Below, one piece after another: positions 1 to 8,789 of a stretch of DNA of 64,000 nt. The stretch covers positions 1 through 64,000 of the forward strand of contig NZ_BJYR01000021.1 of the NCBI RefSeq assembly GCF_007991615.1, given 5' to 3'. Source of the stretch: Novosphingobium sediminis (lineage in GTDB: Bacteria > Pseudomonadota > Alphaproteobacteria > Sphingomonadales > Sphingomonadaceae). A model generated the notes under the pieces. That model saw only the letters and a program-made list of their open reading frames with translations. It was not told the origin of the DNA and did not search any database. Made by a program: the position numbers and the translations under genes. Positions within the stretch are counted from its first letter, which is position 1; each line of letters opens with the position of its first letter.

Positions 1-427
1 AGTTAGCCTCCCTTTGTGATCTTATGGCTCTGCGCCCGGATTTGATCGCGTGTCGTCTGCATTCGAACGCCGCATCGTGGGACTTTGCTGCCGATCGCAG
101 TTGCACCTGGAAGCGTCAGATTGCGCCAAGACCAGTCGTTGATGGAGCCAAGTAAGCCCTTTGACTCCGCCCGAGCCTTCAAACAGTCTGGAATGAGAGT
201 GCGCACGACTCCGTGATCAAGACCGCAGTTTAGCGCGAATAAAGGTGCGTGGAGGTCAGTTCCTCAAGCGACTTGTCGTCAGGCCCGCATAGGACGGTGC
301 ATACGGTTGCCACCGTCCGCCCCCGCTTCACATATCTTGCGGTTGCCGAAGTGTGTCAGGTGCGTGCTCTGCCTTCTCTGGATTTGCACACGACGTCGCT
401 GCTGGGTGTACGGTCGGCGCTCCAGCG
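1..427. other. no recognisable gene at left edge
   Basis: I see no supported gene here. A 67-codon minus-strand reading frame at 3-206 has no recognisable motif and no clear ribosome-binding site. The region lies downstream of the broken serine hydrolase, so it may be the 3' flank of that gene or decayed sequence. Confidence 0.4.
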
Positions 428-1576
428 CTAAGCTGCGCTCGCTGCCGAGATCGCGCGCAGCAGAGCGATGTTTTCCATCTCGCGGTTGGTGCTCTCGTCC
501 ATGGTCGTGCCATAAGCTGGATTGGCCGATAGCTTTACGATGGTCACACCGCGCGATCGATCAACGTAGACGAGCTGGTTGTAGATGCCGATCGCGCTAA
601 ACTCGCCGCTATCCCCGTCGGGCAACCACCACTGATATCCATAGCCTAGATCAAGCGGATGATCAGCAAGGATCGGCTGGCCTGGTTGCAGATGGGGGGG
701 CATCTGCATGAATCGAGGCCTGGACCCAATCTTCCGGCACGATCTGGCGGCCGTTCCACAGCCCGTTGTTGCGATGGAGCTCACCCAGCTTGGCATAATC
801 GCGTGCGGTCATGTTCAGACCGGCGAAGGCCATCTCCATGCCCGCTGCGTCGACCAGCCAGAAGGCGTCGGATTCAAAGCCCAATGGTTCGACAAGTTTT
901 TCGCGCATGTAGTCGGTCAGCGAGCGCCCCGTCGCCTTGACCAGCACGCGCCCAGTGCCTGCGTATCGCCGCTGTTGTATCGGCAGACTGTCCCTGGTGG
1001 GGATTCAGCCACCATGGTCGCGACGAACGTGTCGAGCGACATTGCACCGGCCATCGTCGCGCCGAGCCGGTGCACGTCCGATGTTGTATCGGCATAATCC
1101 TCATTCCAGCGCGCGCCAGATGACATTTGCAGCACATCCCGAATGCGCACCCCCGCGTAGGCCGAACCAGATTCGACGGCGATATAGTCGCTGATCGCAT
1201 CATCGATGCTGCGGATACTGCCTTCGGAAACGGCGATCCCGACCAGCGCCGAGACAAAGCTCTTGGCAACCGACCAACTGATCCATTGGACCTCGCGCCC
1301 ACCCGTCAAGCGATAGAGTTCATGCACGACAACGCCGTCCTTCAGCACCAGCACTGCGGATGTGTCGGTGGCGGCCAGCAAGGCTTCTGTGGATCTTTCC
1401 TCGCCGGCAAATCTGTAGGTTTGCGGCAGGCTCAATGCAGGGCCTTCAGCGAAGTGATAGGGCGTGGTCGATGCCGCCATCCGTGATACCGGCAGGATAT
1501 CCTTGAAGCGGCAGAAATTGTCATACTGCGGCTGGCCGCTGAACAGTCCTAACGAGATTAGCGAGGTTTGGGTCAT
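428..1576 (-). pseudogene. frameshifted serine hydrolase (beta-lactamase/class C-like family)
   Basis: Three consecutive minus-strand reading frames together make one serine hydrolase of the class C beta-lactamase/esterase type. The first (start 1576) carries the S-x-x-K nucleophile motif SVAK at about residues 102-105 and a Y-x-S element (YNSGDT) near residue 200. The protein then continues in a second frame (LVKATGRSLTDYM onwards, up to about 700) and a third (PPHLQPGQPI to the stop at 428), which holds the C-terminal GYGYQWW segment. The first shift, near 945-952, looks like a lost base. The second coincides with a run of seven G at 694-700, where six would restore the frame. The start lies 4 nt after the TetR stop, so the two form an operon. 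Either it is a real pseudogene or these are homopolymer/assembly errors. Confidence 0.75.
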
Positions 1577-1580
1577 GGTC

Positions 1581-2144
1581 TCAGGCTCCGTTCAAAAGGG
1601 CAAGGTCCGCACGCAGCACCCGGTGCGAAGCTGCGCGAACTTTGTCAGGGCTCGAGGCACCGAGCCCGAGGTGCCGAAAAAATGCTGCGCCGAAAGCAAG
1701 GGCGACGGCCGAAAACGCCTGATCCCTAGGATCCGGATCATCGAGCAGGGCCGAAATCTCGAAGATCACCCGGTCATAGATGGCCGCCAGACGTTCACGC
1801 AGGGCGTGATCGCGCAAGGATAGGTGCCAAAGCTCCATGATCACGATGTTGCTCGTCTCATCGGCAAAGACCTGATCGAGCAGGACATCAATGGCTTGTT
1901 CGGCTGTACCGCCCCTTGGAAGCTTCCGGAGCTGCGCCTCGCCACGCTCCAGCAGGCGATCGATCAAGGCCGTGACCATCGCCTCGCGGTTACCGATGAA
2001 ATAGCGGACCAGCGGCCGCGGCTGACCAGCCTCCTCGGCCACATCGGCAAGGGTCGTCTTGGCCAGTCCCTTGCGAACGACACAGGTCTCGAAGGCCTTG
2101 AGAATCTGCTCTCGCCTCTCCTCGCCAACTCTCGGCCTGCCCAT
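1581..2144 (-). CDS. TetR/AcrR family transcriptional regulator
   Basis: A 187-residue TetR-type repressor. The N-terminal helix-turn-helix is visible (KTTLADVAEEAGQPRPLVRYF), followed by a helical ligand-binding domain of unknown specificity. I chose the ATG at 2144 (MGRPRVGEERR) over the longer frame starting at 2228. It has a GGAG ribosome site 8 nt upstream, and the longer start would place the coding region across the palindrome at 2167-2184. The gene is co-directional with, and 4 nt from, the serine hydrolase, which is probably its target. Autoregulation is inferred from the palindrome just upstream. Confidence 0.88.
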   Translation of the reverse strand: MGRPRVGEERREQILKAFETCVVRKGLAKTTLADVAEEAGQPRPLVRYFIGNREAMVTALIDRLLERGEAQLRKLPRGGTAEQAIDVLLDQVFADETSNIVIMELWHLSLRDHALRERLAAIYDRVIFEISALLDDPDPRDQAFSAVALAFGAAFFRHLGLGASSPDKVRAASHRVLRADLALLNGA

Positions 2145-2166
2145 GCTCGGTGCTCCAACAAAGAAT

Positions 2167-2184
2167 ATTGTCACAAATGACAAT
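2167..2184. promoter_or_regulatory. candidate TetR operator palindrome
   Basis: A perfect inverted repeat ATTGTCA-caaa-TGACAAT lies 23 nt upstream of the TetR start codon. Seven-base arms around a short spacer in an AT-rich stretch fit an operator overlapping the promoter of the TetR/serine-hydrolase operon. Binding is inferred. Confidence 0.65.
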
Positions 2185-2381
2185 AAACAACGGCCGGGGG
2201 TGAGGTCAAGCGTGGGGCACAGGTTCAAAGGCCGATTTCGCCCGATAGATGAAAGCTTCAGCTGGGTGCGCCAGACGGCCTGACTCAGGCTGATTGACCG
2301 GTCCTATCACTACGCGACGTTCGCGTAATCGGAAGCGAAGGTCGCATTCTGGTCGGAGATAGCCTTGAAACGCTTGTGAAA

Positions 2382-3089
2382 TTATCGGGGCACCTTCGAG
2401 GATCGGCGGCCAGACTCTCGTTGATAACCTGCCCTGCCATCGGCGCCTCGCACTCTTAACGTGTAGAGTTCGGCCGGCCTGAACGGTGTATCGCTCTCGT
2501 GTTGGCCGGTTGCTTCGATCCACCCGGTGTCAAGCATGCGCCGGCGGAAGGCAGGCTTGTTGAAGGCGGTTCCGGTGATGGCTTCGTGCACGGTCTGGAG
2601 TTCGCGCAGGGTAAACAGGTCGGGCAGCAGTGCGAAGGCGACGGGCGTGTAGTCGAGCTTGCCGCGGAGCCGCTCATGCGCTGTGTCGATGATGGCGGCG
2701 TGATCGAAGGCCAGTGGTTCGCCTGGATCAGTGACTGGTTTAAGCGCGAGATCGGCTTTCGATGTCACTGCCTGTTGCAGGACCGCGTGTGACAGCAGAG
2801 CAAAGTAAGCGACGCTGACTGTGCGCATGCGTGGATCACGCATCGGATCGCCGAAGGTGTAGAGTTGCTCCAGCCAGGTGCTGGCTTGGGCGGCAAGGTT
2901 CGCCTTGTCCGTCAGCACGCGCCGTGCGGCTTCGTCCAATGTTTCGTCGATGCCCACGAATCCGCCCGGCAGTGCAAGCCGGCCGGCAAAAGGCTCCTCT
3001 TCGCGGCGCTGCAGCAGGACCGACAGAATGCCATCGGCCACGGTCATCAGCACAAGGTCGACGGTGACGGCAAAAGGCGGGTAGCTCAT
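2382..3089 (-). CDS. nrtR: NrtR, Nudix-related transcriptional regulator of NAD metabolism
   Basis: A 235-residue protein with an N-terminal Nudix-fold domain (LALPGGFVGIDETLDEAARR, residues about 38-57) and a C-terminal winged-helix region. The Nudix box is degenerate: after the RR pair the sequence reads VLTDKA instead of the catalytic EExxGU, as expected for the NrtR regulators, which bind ADP-ribose or related products rather than hydrolyse them. It is divergent from the NAD-salvage genes nadM and nadV, the classical NrtR targets. A 23-bp inverted repeat (3098-3120) lies just upstream of its start. The start ATG has AGGTG about 7 nt upstream. Function is well supported by fold and context. 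Confidence 0.9.
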   Translation of the reverse strand: MSYPPFAVTVDLVLMTVADGILSVLLQRREEEPFAGRLALPGGFVGIDETLDEAARRVLTDKANLAAQASTWLEQLYTFGDPMRDPRMRTVSVAYFALLSHAVLQQAVTSKADLALKPVTDPGEPLAFDHAAIIDTAHERLRGKLDYTPVAFALLPDLFTLRELQTVHEAITGTAFNKPAFRRRMLDTGWIEATGQHESDTPFRPAELYTLRVRGADGRAGYQRESGRRSSKVPR

Positions 3090-3097
3090 AGGGGCAC

Positions 3098-3120
3098 CTT
3101 ATATCTTGACTGAATATAAG
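3098..3120. promoter_or_regulatory. candidate NrtR operator
   Basis: Inverted repeat CTTATAT-N9-ATATAAG, perfect in both 7-bp arms, located 9 bp upstream of the nrtR start and 70 bp upstream of the nadM start. NrtR sites in other bacteria are palindromes of about this length in the same position. Assignment rests on position and symmetry only. Confidence 0.65.
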
Positions 3121-3190
3121 TCCAGTGCGCATAAGGATGGCGCGAGTCGGGGAGTCCGTCTCGCTTCGATCATCTGGGGGAGCCTCGGAT

Positions 3191-4255
3191 ATGGACAAGT
3201 TTGATTTCGGCGTCTTCATCGGACGCTTCCAGCCACTGCACGTCGGCCACGAACACGTCATCGCGCGCACGCTCGAGCAGGTCGAGCGGCTGATCGTGCT
3301 GGTAGGATCGGCCAATGTCGCGCGCGACCCGCGCAACCCTTTCACTTATGCCGAGCGTGAGGCCATGCTGCGCGCCGCCTTCCGGCACGAAGTGGCGCAG
3401 GGCCGCCTGATCATTGCGCCGATCGGCGATCACCTTTACTCTGACACTGCCTGGGTCACGCAGGTCCAGCGCAAGGTCCGCGCGCTGGTGCTCGAGCATG
3501 GCAACGGCCGCGGCTTCCAGAACCACGGGCTGAGTGACTTCCGTGTCGCTCTGGCAGGCTACGGCAAGGATGCCTCGTCCTTTTATCTCAAGCTGTTTCC
3601 TGAGTGGGAGAACCTGCAGGTCGATAGTCAGTATGGCACCTTCTCGTCGAGCGACGTGCGCCAGCGCTATTTCCAGCGCATCCCGGAAGTGCCCGCCAGC
3701 ATCCTTTCCGCTGGCGTCACTGATTTCCTGCGCGAGTTCATGCTGAGCGAGACGTTCAAAGCCTTGCTCGAAGAGGCCGAGTTCCTGGCCGCCTATCCTG
3801 CGCAGTGGGGCACGGGGCCCTTCGTCACTGCCGATGCGGTCGTAGTCCAGTCGGGCCACATCCTGCTGGTCGAGCGGGGCCGAGCGCCGGGCAAGGGCCT
3901 GCTTGCGCTGCCAGGCGGCTTCGTCAATCCGGCTGAGCGCATCCGCGATGCCGCGATCCGAGAGCTGCGCGAGGAGACCGCGATCAGCGACGGCAAGGGC
4001 CAGATCCCGCCGGCAATGCTCGCCAGCTTCATTGAGGATGCGCGCACGCGGGTGTTCGATGCGCCGAGCCGTTCCTTGCGTGGGCGGATCATTACCCACG
4101 CCTTCCTCTTCCGCCTGCCAGAACGTCGCAAGCTCTTCAGCGTAAAAGGCGGCGACGATGCGGCGCACGCGCAGTGGTACCGCTTCGGCGACCTTTCCCC
4201 GGAAATGCTGTTCGAGGACCACTGGGCCATCATCGAGGAAATGGCCGACCTTTGA
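3191..4255 (+). CDS. nadM: bifunctional nicotinamide-nucleotide adenylyltransferase / Nudix hydrolase
   Basis: A 354-residue two-domain enzyme. The N-terminal domain has the nucleotidyltransferase signature GRFQPLHVGH (residues 11-20) that joins NMN and ATP to NAD. The C-terminal domain has a complete Nudix box (GGFVNPAERIRDAAIRE then LREE, residues about 242-262), typical of ADP-ribose pyrophosphatases. I chose the ATG at 3191 because GGGGAG lies 8 nt upstream and the conserved domain begins at once; the longer frame from 3125 adds 22 unconserved residues. It lies 59 nt before nadV and is probably co-transcribed, under NrtR. Together NadV and NadM convert nicotinamide to NAD in two steps, while the Nudix domain may recycle ADP-ribose. 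Confidence 0.92.
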   Translation: MDKFDFGVFIGRFQPLHVGHEHVIARTLEQVERLIVLVGSANVARDPRNPFTYAEREAMLRAAFRHEVAQGRLIIAPIGDHLYSDTAWVTQVQRKVRALVLEHGNGRGFQNHGLSDFRVALAGYGKDASSFYLKLFPEWENLQVDSQYGTFSSSDVRQRYFQRIPEVPASILSAGVTDFLREFMLSETFKALLEEAEFLAAYPAQWGTGPFVTADAVVVQSGHILLVERGRAPGKGLLALPGGFVNPAERIRDAAIRELREETAISDGKGQIPPAMLASFIEDARTRVFDAPSRSLRGRIITHAFLFRLPERRKLFSVKGGDDAAHAQWYRFGDLSPEMLFEDHWAIIEEMADL

Positions 4256-4314
4256 AGACTGACGCGCCGCGCAGGGGAGTCCTGCATCGGCCAAGCATGT
4301 GAGGAGTTCACATC

Positions 4315-5694
4315 ATGACCAATCTGATCCTGGCAACCGACAGCTACAAGCACAGCCACTTCCTGCAGTACCCACCGGAGGCCCGCGCGATGAGCGCGTA
4401 TATCGAGGCGCGGCCCAACGACTTTGCCGACGAGGTCCTGTTCATGGGTCTCCAGCCCTATCTCATGGACCATCTGGCGCGCCCGATCACTGCGGCCGAC
4501 ATCGACGAGGCCGAGGCGATCTGCGCCGCCCATGGCGTGCCGTTCAACCGTGAGGGCTGGCAGATCATTCTGGACGAGCATCGCGGCTACCTGCCGATCG
4601 AGATCCGCGCGCTGCCTGAAGGCATGATCGTGCCGACCGGCGTGCCGATGGTGCAGGTCGAGACCACTGATCCGCGCCTGCCATGGCTTGCAACCTTCAT
4701 CGAAACCGTGCTGCTCCGCGCGATCTGGTATCCGACGACCGTTGCGACGCTCAGCCGTCAGTGCCGCCTGATCATCCGCGCCGGGCTGGAAAAGACCAGC
4801 GAGGACGTGGAAGGCCAGTTGCCGTTCAAGCTGCACGACTTCGGCGCACGCGGAACCAGCAGCGGCGAGAGCGCAGGCCTTGGCGGCATGGCCCACCTCG
4901 TCAACTTCATGGGCACCGACACCATGGAAGGGCTGATCGCGGCTCGCCGCTATTATGGCGCGGACATGGCCGGGTTCTCGATCCCGGCGGCCGAGCACAG
5001 CACGATGACCAGTTGGGGGCGGGAGCGCGAGGAGAAAGCCTACGCCCAGATGCTCGATGCCTTCGATGGCGAAGGAAAGGTCGTTGCTGTCGTCTCGGAC
5101 AGCTACGACCTCGATGCGGCGCTCACCGGCATCTGGGGCGGCACATTGCGTGAAAAGGTGCTGGCCCGCAAAGGCACGCTGGTGGTCCGACCCGACAGCG
5201 GCGATCCCGTCGAGACACCGGTGCGAGCGGTGAAGACCTTGTGGGAAGCTTTTGGGGGCACCGTAAACGCCAAGGGCTATCGCGTCCTCGATCCCCACGT
5301 TCGCGTGATCCAGGGCGATGGCATGACGCCTGTCACGATTGCCCGCCTGATCGACCGGCTGATCGAGGAAGGCTTCGCCATCGACAACATCGCCTTCGGC
5401 ATGGGCGGCGGCCTGCTCCAGCAGGTCAACCGCGACACCCTGCGCTTTGCGATGAAAGCCAACGCGATGCGCGATGCGGAGGGAGTCTGGCACGATGTGG
5501 CCAAAGCGCCTGCCACAGATCCCGGTAAGGCGAGCAAGGCCGGGCGGCAGGCGGTCATTGCCGAGGCATGCCGCCTGGTTGCGCGGCGGGTAGATGACGT
5601 TGATGAGAGCAACGATCTCCTCCGCCCGGTTTGGCGCAACGGGGCCATGCTGGTGCGCCACAGCTTTGACGAACTGCGGGCAAGGGCAGCTTGA
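4315..5694 (+). CDS. nadV: nicotinamide phosphoribosyltransferase (NMN-forming)
   Basis: A 459-residue NAMPT-family enzyme making NMN from nicotinamide and PRPP. It shows the family landmarks: the N-terminal ILATDSYKHSHFLQYPP segment, HDFGARGTSSGESAG, the active-site region AAEHSTMTSWG, and the phosphate-binding stretch VVRPDSGDP. The length matches bacterial NadV. A GAGGAG ribosome site sits 8 nt before the ATG. It follows nadM in the same orientation and is closed by a clear intrinsic terminator at 5701-5732. The product feeds directly into NadM, giving a short salvage route for nicotinamide. Confidence 0.95.
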   Translation: MTNLILATDSYKHSHFLQYPPEARAMSAYIEARPNDFADEVLFMGLQPYLMDHLARPITAADIDEAEAICAAHGVPFNREGWQIILDEHRGYLPIEIRALPEGMIVPTGVPMVQVETTDPRLPWLATFIETVLLRAIWYPTTVATLSRQCRLIIRAGLEKTSEDVEGQLPFKLHDFGARGTSSGESAGLGGMAHLVNFMGTDTMEGLIAARRYYGADMAGFSIPAAEHSTMTSWGREREEKAYAQMLDAFDGEGKVVAVVSDSYDLDAALTGIWGGTLREKVLARKGTLVVRPDSGDPVETPVRAVKTLWEAFGGTVNAKGYRVLDPHVRVIQGDGMTPVTIARLIDRLIEEGFAIDNIAFGMGGGLLQQVNRDTLRFAMKANAMRDAEGVWHDVAKAPATDPGKASKAGRQAVIAEACRLVARRVDDVDESNDLLRPVWRNGAMLVRHSFDELRARAA

Positions 5695-5700
5695 TACTGG

Positions 5701-5732
5701 AAAGGGGGGCGCCAACTCTGGCGCTCCCTTTT
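5701..5732 (+). terminator. rho-independent terminator of nadM-nadV
   Basis: A GC-rich hairpin (AAAGGGGGGCGCCA, loop actc, TGGCGCTCCCTTTT) ending in TTTT begins 6 nt after the nadV stop. One bulge or G-T pair interrupts the stem. Confidence 0.75.
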
Positions 5733-6240
5733 GCAAGCCATGTCGCGCTTTGATAGCTCTTAAGAGTAGCCGTCGTTCAGGCTTGGGTACTGAAGTGACT
5801 GGGTCTGGTAGACTGCTGCCGACTCAATCAAGAGCGATGAACGGCATATGTCGCGATGTAGCGATATAGGTCTACTCAGCTTCAAATGGACATGAAGAAT
5901 TGTGCGCTGCAGATCGCTGCCTGGCTCTTCTCCGTACCACCTGAATTGCGGAATTTCAGCTTCCAGAGCCGTCCACCTGACGGGTTCACGAGGAGGTAGA
6001 GCCCTTCTCATCCAACACTTTGTGAGACTTGGCGCGAGTCTTCAGTGAACGGATCGACATCTCGGTCAGGGGCATTTGGGGGCCTCCTAAAATCGGCGAG
6101 GCTAATCGATCCCCACAGAGGCCCCCAAAATCGACCGATTGCAGTCGAACTGATGCGAAATCGTTCGGACAGAACTGCCGATATTATGGCGGATTTCCGT
6201 GGTTTTAGCAACCAAATGCGGACGCTGTCGGATTAGGAAA
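5733..6240. other. intergenic stretch without recognisable gene
   Basis: About 500 nt between the nadV terminator and tRNA-Thr. Short reading frames on the minus strand (5760-6011, 6008-6211) show no recognisable family, no good ribosome site and mixed composition. The base composition is less GC-rich than its neighbours. The only structure I see is the inverted repeat at 6075-6129. Confidence 0.4.
6075..6129. repeat. 12-bp perfect inverted repeat with 31-nt loop
   Basis: TTTGGGGGCCTC (6075-6086) is matched by GAGGCCCCCAAA (6118-6129). No T-run follows on either strand, so it is not a standard terminator. It could be a small palindromic mobile remnant; no transposase is adjacent. Confidence 0.55.
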
Positions 6241-6316
6241 TGGTGCCGCTTAGGTGATTCGAACACCTGACCCCATCATTACGAATGATGTGCTCTACCG
6301 ACTGAGCTAAAGCGGC
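6241..6316 (-). tRNA. tRNA-Thr (anticodon CGT)
   Basis: A complete 76-nt cloverleaf on the minus strand: acceptor GCCGCTT pairs with AAGCGGC, followed by an encoded ACCA end. The D arm has TAGCTCAGTCGG, the anticodon stem CATCA/TGATG encloses loop TTCGTAA (anticodon CGT, codon ACG), and the T loop is TTCGAAT. Confidence 0.97.
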
Positions 6317-6456
6317 CTGCCTCGTGGGCTGGCGGGCGCTTTAGCCAGAGGCTTGGCTCTAGGCAATGCCATTTCGTGGGTTGGGCGACGAGAACTCCGA
6401 ATTACCCCGAATGTGCGCCATTCCTTGCGTGGAATTCGGAAGAAGCGTCGGGCGGG

Positions 6457-8055
6457 TCAGTCTCGCCGTGGCAGGATCAGCAGGAAGCTTGCGCCCCCGT
6501 TTGCCGGTTCGAGGGTCAGCGAGCCGCCGTTCCCTTCGATCAGGGCGCGGGCGATCGGCAGGCCGAGGCCGGTGCCGCCTTGCGCGCGTTTGCTGGTGAA
6601 GAAGGGTTCGAAGATGCGGTCCCGGTCGTTGGGTGCGATGCCCGAACCGTTGTCGCGGACCATGAGGTGCAGGTCCTGTCCTGCAAGGGCGGTTTCGAGC
6701 GTGACGGTGTCTGCACCTGCGGCGCGGGCGTTGTCGATCAGGACGGTGAGCACTGTTTCGAGCGCCGAGCCATCGATTCTCAGGCGGATTTGCCCGAGGT
6801 GGGCTGGTGTTCCCGCAGCGGTGAGCTCTATCGTGAAGCCGGTGCTGGCGAACCCGTCGGCAATGCGGGCGAGCACATCGGCAAGGTCGCAGGAGGCGTC
6901 TTCGTGCGGGCGCTGCATGTCTGCTCTGGCGAGATCGAGGAGGCGCGAGATCAGGCGGTTGAGGCGCTGGGTATCGGCGGCCATGTTGGCAAGAAAGCCC
7001 GCGCGTTCCGCTTCCGACATCGCGGCGCCATGATCCTGCAACAGCTCGATGCCGCCGGAAAGACCGGTCAACGGGGTCTTGAATTCGTGCGCTAGGGCCG
7101 TGGCAAAATCGCGCAAGTAGTGCGAGCGCACCTCGATTGCCGCAGCCATCGTCGCGAAATCGCGGATCAGGCTGTCGATTTCCTGCACTCGCAAGGTGGG
7201 CTGGGGCGGGGCGGCGGGGCGGCCTTCCGCCAGCGAGCGCGTCGTTCGGCTAAGCGCCTCGAGCGGACGCACGATGGTGCGGCCAAGCGCGGCCGTGACG
7301 CCCACGAGAAACAGGAAGATCGCCGCCGTGCCAGCCGCGATCTTGCCCCGGTCCTCGTACATCCCGCGAAACAGGGCGCGCGGTGAGCGCGAAAGCAGGA
7401 TCACGCCGACAACACGGCCGTCCACTATGATCGGCCGGGCGTGGTGCAAGCGGATATCGGTCGCCCGGCTGATCCATTCGAGCGCGTAGGACTGCCGATA
7501 GGCGCCGTTGTGGCGCAGGGTGGTCAACGGTTTGCCTGCCAGCGCGGCGCGCACTTCGGGGAGGGTGGCCAGCGATTTCCCGGCATCGCGCCCGGTGAGC
7601 ACGATGCCCTGCCGATCAAGGAGCATGATCGCCGCGAGCGTTGTCTCCTTGGTTTGATCGATAACCGGGGACCAGGCCAGGGCCATCTCCGCAGCGGCAG
7701 GATCGGGCTTCAGCGCGGTCGGTGCAGGATCGGGGCGTTCGCCGAGCACAGGTGTGGTGCGCAAGTCGATGTGCGTCGAGATGGTGCGATCATCATAGTC
7801 TTGCGGATCGGGCGAGGGGCCTTGCGCGGTTGGCACGGCGCTGCGGGTGAAGCCGAACGCCGTGCTGGCGGCAAGCGCGCTGCCCTGTGCGATAAGTTCC
7901 GCCTCGGTGCGGCGAACCAGGGCGTTCTCATAGACCCTGAGCCCGATGGCGGCGACTCCGGGCAGGGCGGCCACCAGAAGCAGCAGGCTGAACATGATCG
8001 AGCGCAGGCGCAGCACCGGCCAGAAGCGCGCGATCAGCCGTTTCACCTGGAGCAT
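6457..8055 (-). CDS. sensor histidine kinase of a two-component system
   Basis: A 532-residue inner-membrane kinase. A first transmembrane helix (about 20-40) is followed by a periplasmic sensor of roughly 180 residues, a second helix, a HAMP-like linker (GRTIVRPLEALSRTTRSLAE), a HisKA domain with phospho-acceptor His at about residue 323 (ALAHEFKTPLTGL), and an HATPase domain with the N box (VLIDNARAAG), G1 (VRDNGSGIA) and G2 (GTGLGLPIARAL) motifs. The ATG at 8055 overlaps the response-regulator stop as TGATG, which favours it over the in-frame start at 8124. Signal unknown. It forms an operon with the response regulator and the membrane protein upstream. Confidence 0.92.
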   Translation of the reverse strand: MLQVKRLIARFWPVLRLRSIMFSLLLLVAALPGVAAIGLRVYENALVRRTEAELIAQGSALAASTAFGFTRSAVPTAQGPSPDPQDYDDRTISTHIDLRTTPVLGERPDPAPTALKPDPAAAEMALAWSPVIDQTKETTLAAIMLLDRQGIVLTGRDAGKSLATLPEVRAALAGKPLTTLRHNGAYRQSYALEWISRATDIRLHHARPIIVDGRVVGVILLSRSPRALFRGMYEDRGKIAAGTAAIFLFLVGVTAALGRTIVRPLEALSRTTRSLAEGRPAAPPQPTLRVQEIDSLIRDFATMAAAIEVRSHYLRDFATALAHEFKTPLTGLSGGIELLQDHGAAMSEAERAGFLANMAADTQRLNRLISRLLDLARADMQRPHEDASCDLADVLARIADGFASTGFTIELTAAGTPAHLGQIRLRIDGSALETVLTVLIDNARAAGADTVTLETALAGQDLHLMVRDNGSGIAPNDRDRIFEPFFTSKRAQGGTGLGLPIARALIEGNGGSLTLEPANGGASFLLILPRRD

Positions 8056-8789
8056 CAGTTGCTGCAAGGGCCAAGCCGGTAGCCGATACCCGCGCGGGTT
8101 TCGATCACGTCTTGCGCGCCGCACTGGGCGAACTTGCGGCGCAAGTTGCGGATGTGGCTGTCGATCGTGCGATCGGTCACCGCAAAGCCCGGGCCGTGCA
8201 GCCGGTCGATCAGCGCATCGCGCGAAAGGATGCGGTTGCCCGCTGCCAGAAGGGCCGCGAGCAGCGAGAATTCAGTGACCGTAAGTGCAACTTCCTCGCC
8301 GTTCCAGAAGGCCTGCCAGCCTGCGGTATCGAGCCGCAGCAGGCCGTGCCTGACCTCGCTCTCAGCACCGCGTGCGGGGGGCGGGGCTGGGGCTGGGGCC
8401 ACACGGCGGAGGATTGCACCTGCGCGCGCCACGACTTCGCGCGGCGAGAAGGGTTTGACTACGTAGTCGTCGGCGCCCAGTTCGATCCCCAGCACGCGGT
8501 CGATCTCTTCATCGCGCGAGGAGAGGAACAGGATCGGTACCGCGCAATCCATCGCGCGCAGGCGGCGGCACACTTCGAGGCCATCCATGCGCGGCATGTT
8601 GATATCGAGCACGAGGAGATCGGGCGCAGCGGCGGACACCATGGCCAGCGCTGCCTCGCCGTCGATCGCTTCCTCGGTGCTCATGCCCGCCTTGGCGAAG
8701 GCGAAGGCAAGCACCTGGCGGATGTGCGGATCATCATCGACAAGGAGAACCTTGCGGGGGCCGGTGCTGGTCATCGGCTGATCTTTCAT
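8055..8789 (-). CDS. OmpR/PhoB-family response regulator
   Basis: A 244-residue regulator: receiver domain with acidic pocket (VDDD, residues 17-20), phospho-acceptor Asp at about 62 (LDINMPRMDG) and switch Lys (VVKPFSPRE), then a winged-helix DNA-binding domain (LTVTEFSLLAAL; TIDSHIRNLRRKF). The start at 8789 overlaps the stop of the upstream membrane-protein gene (ATGA), suggesting translational coupling. The kinase gene follows with a TGATG overlap. A second ATG at 8774 is possible. The kinase partner is almost certainly the next gene. Confidence 0.93.
   Translation of the reverse strand: MKDQPMTSTGPRKVLLVDDDPHIRQVLAFAFAKAGMSTEEAIDGEAALAMVSAAAPDLLVLDINMPRMDGLEVCRRLRAMDCAVPILFLSSRDEEIDRVLGIELGADDYVVKPFSPREVVARAGAILRRVAPAPAPPPARGAESEVRHGLLRLDTAGWQAFWNGEEVALTVTEFSLLAALLAAGNRILSRDALIDRLHGPGFAVTDRTIDSHIRNLRRKFAQCGAQDVIETRAGIGYRLGPCSN

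Noticed and set aside
3793..5736. 647-codon open frame on the minus strand
   Set aside because: It is antisense to nadM and nadV, both with clear motifs; GC-rich DNA keeps the opposite frame open.
6008..6236. possible insertion-sequence fragment near tRNA-Thr
   Set aside because: No transposase similarity in either strand; only a small inverted repeat.
6396..6440. 8-bp inverted repeat TCCGAATT/AATTCGGA
   Set aside because: 29-nt loop, no T-run; the palindrome is short enough to occur by chance.
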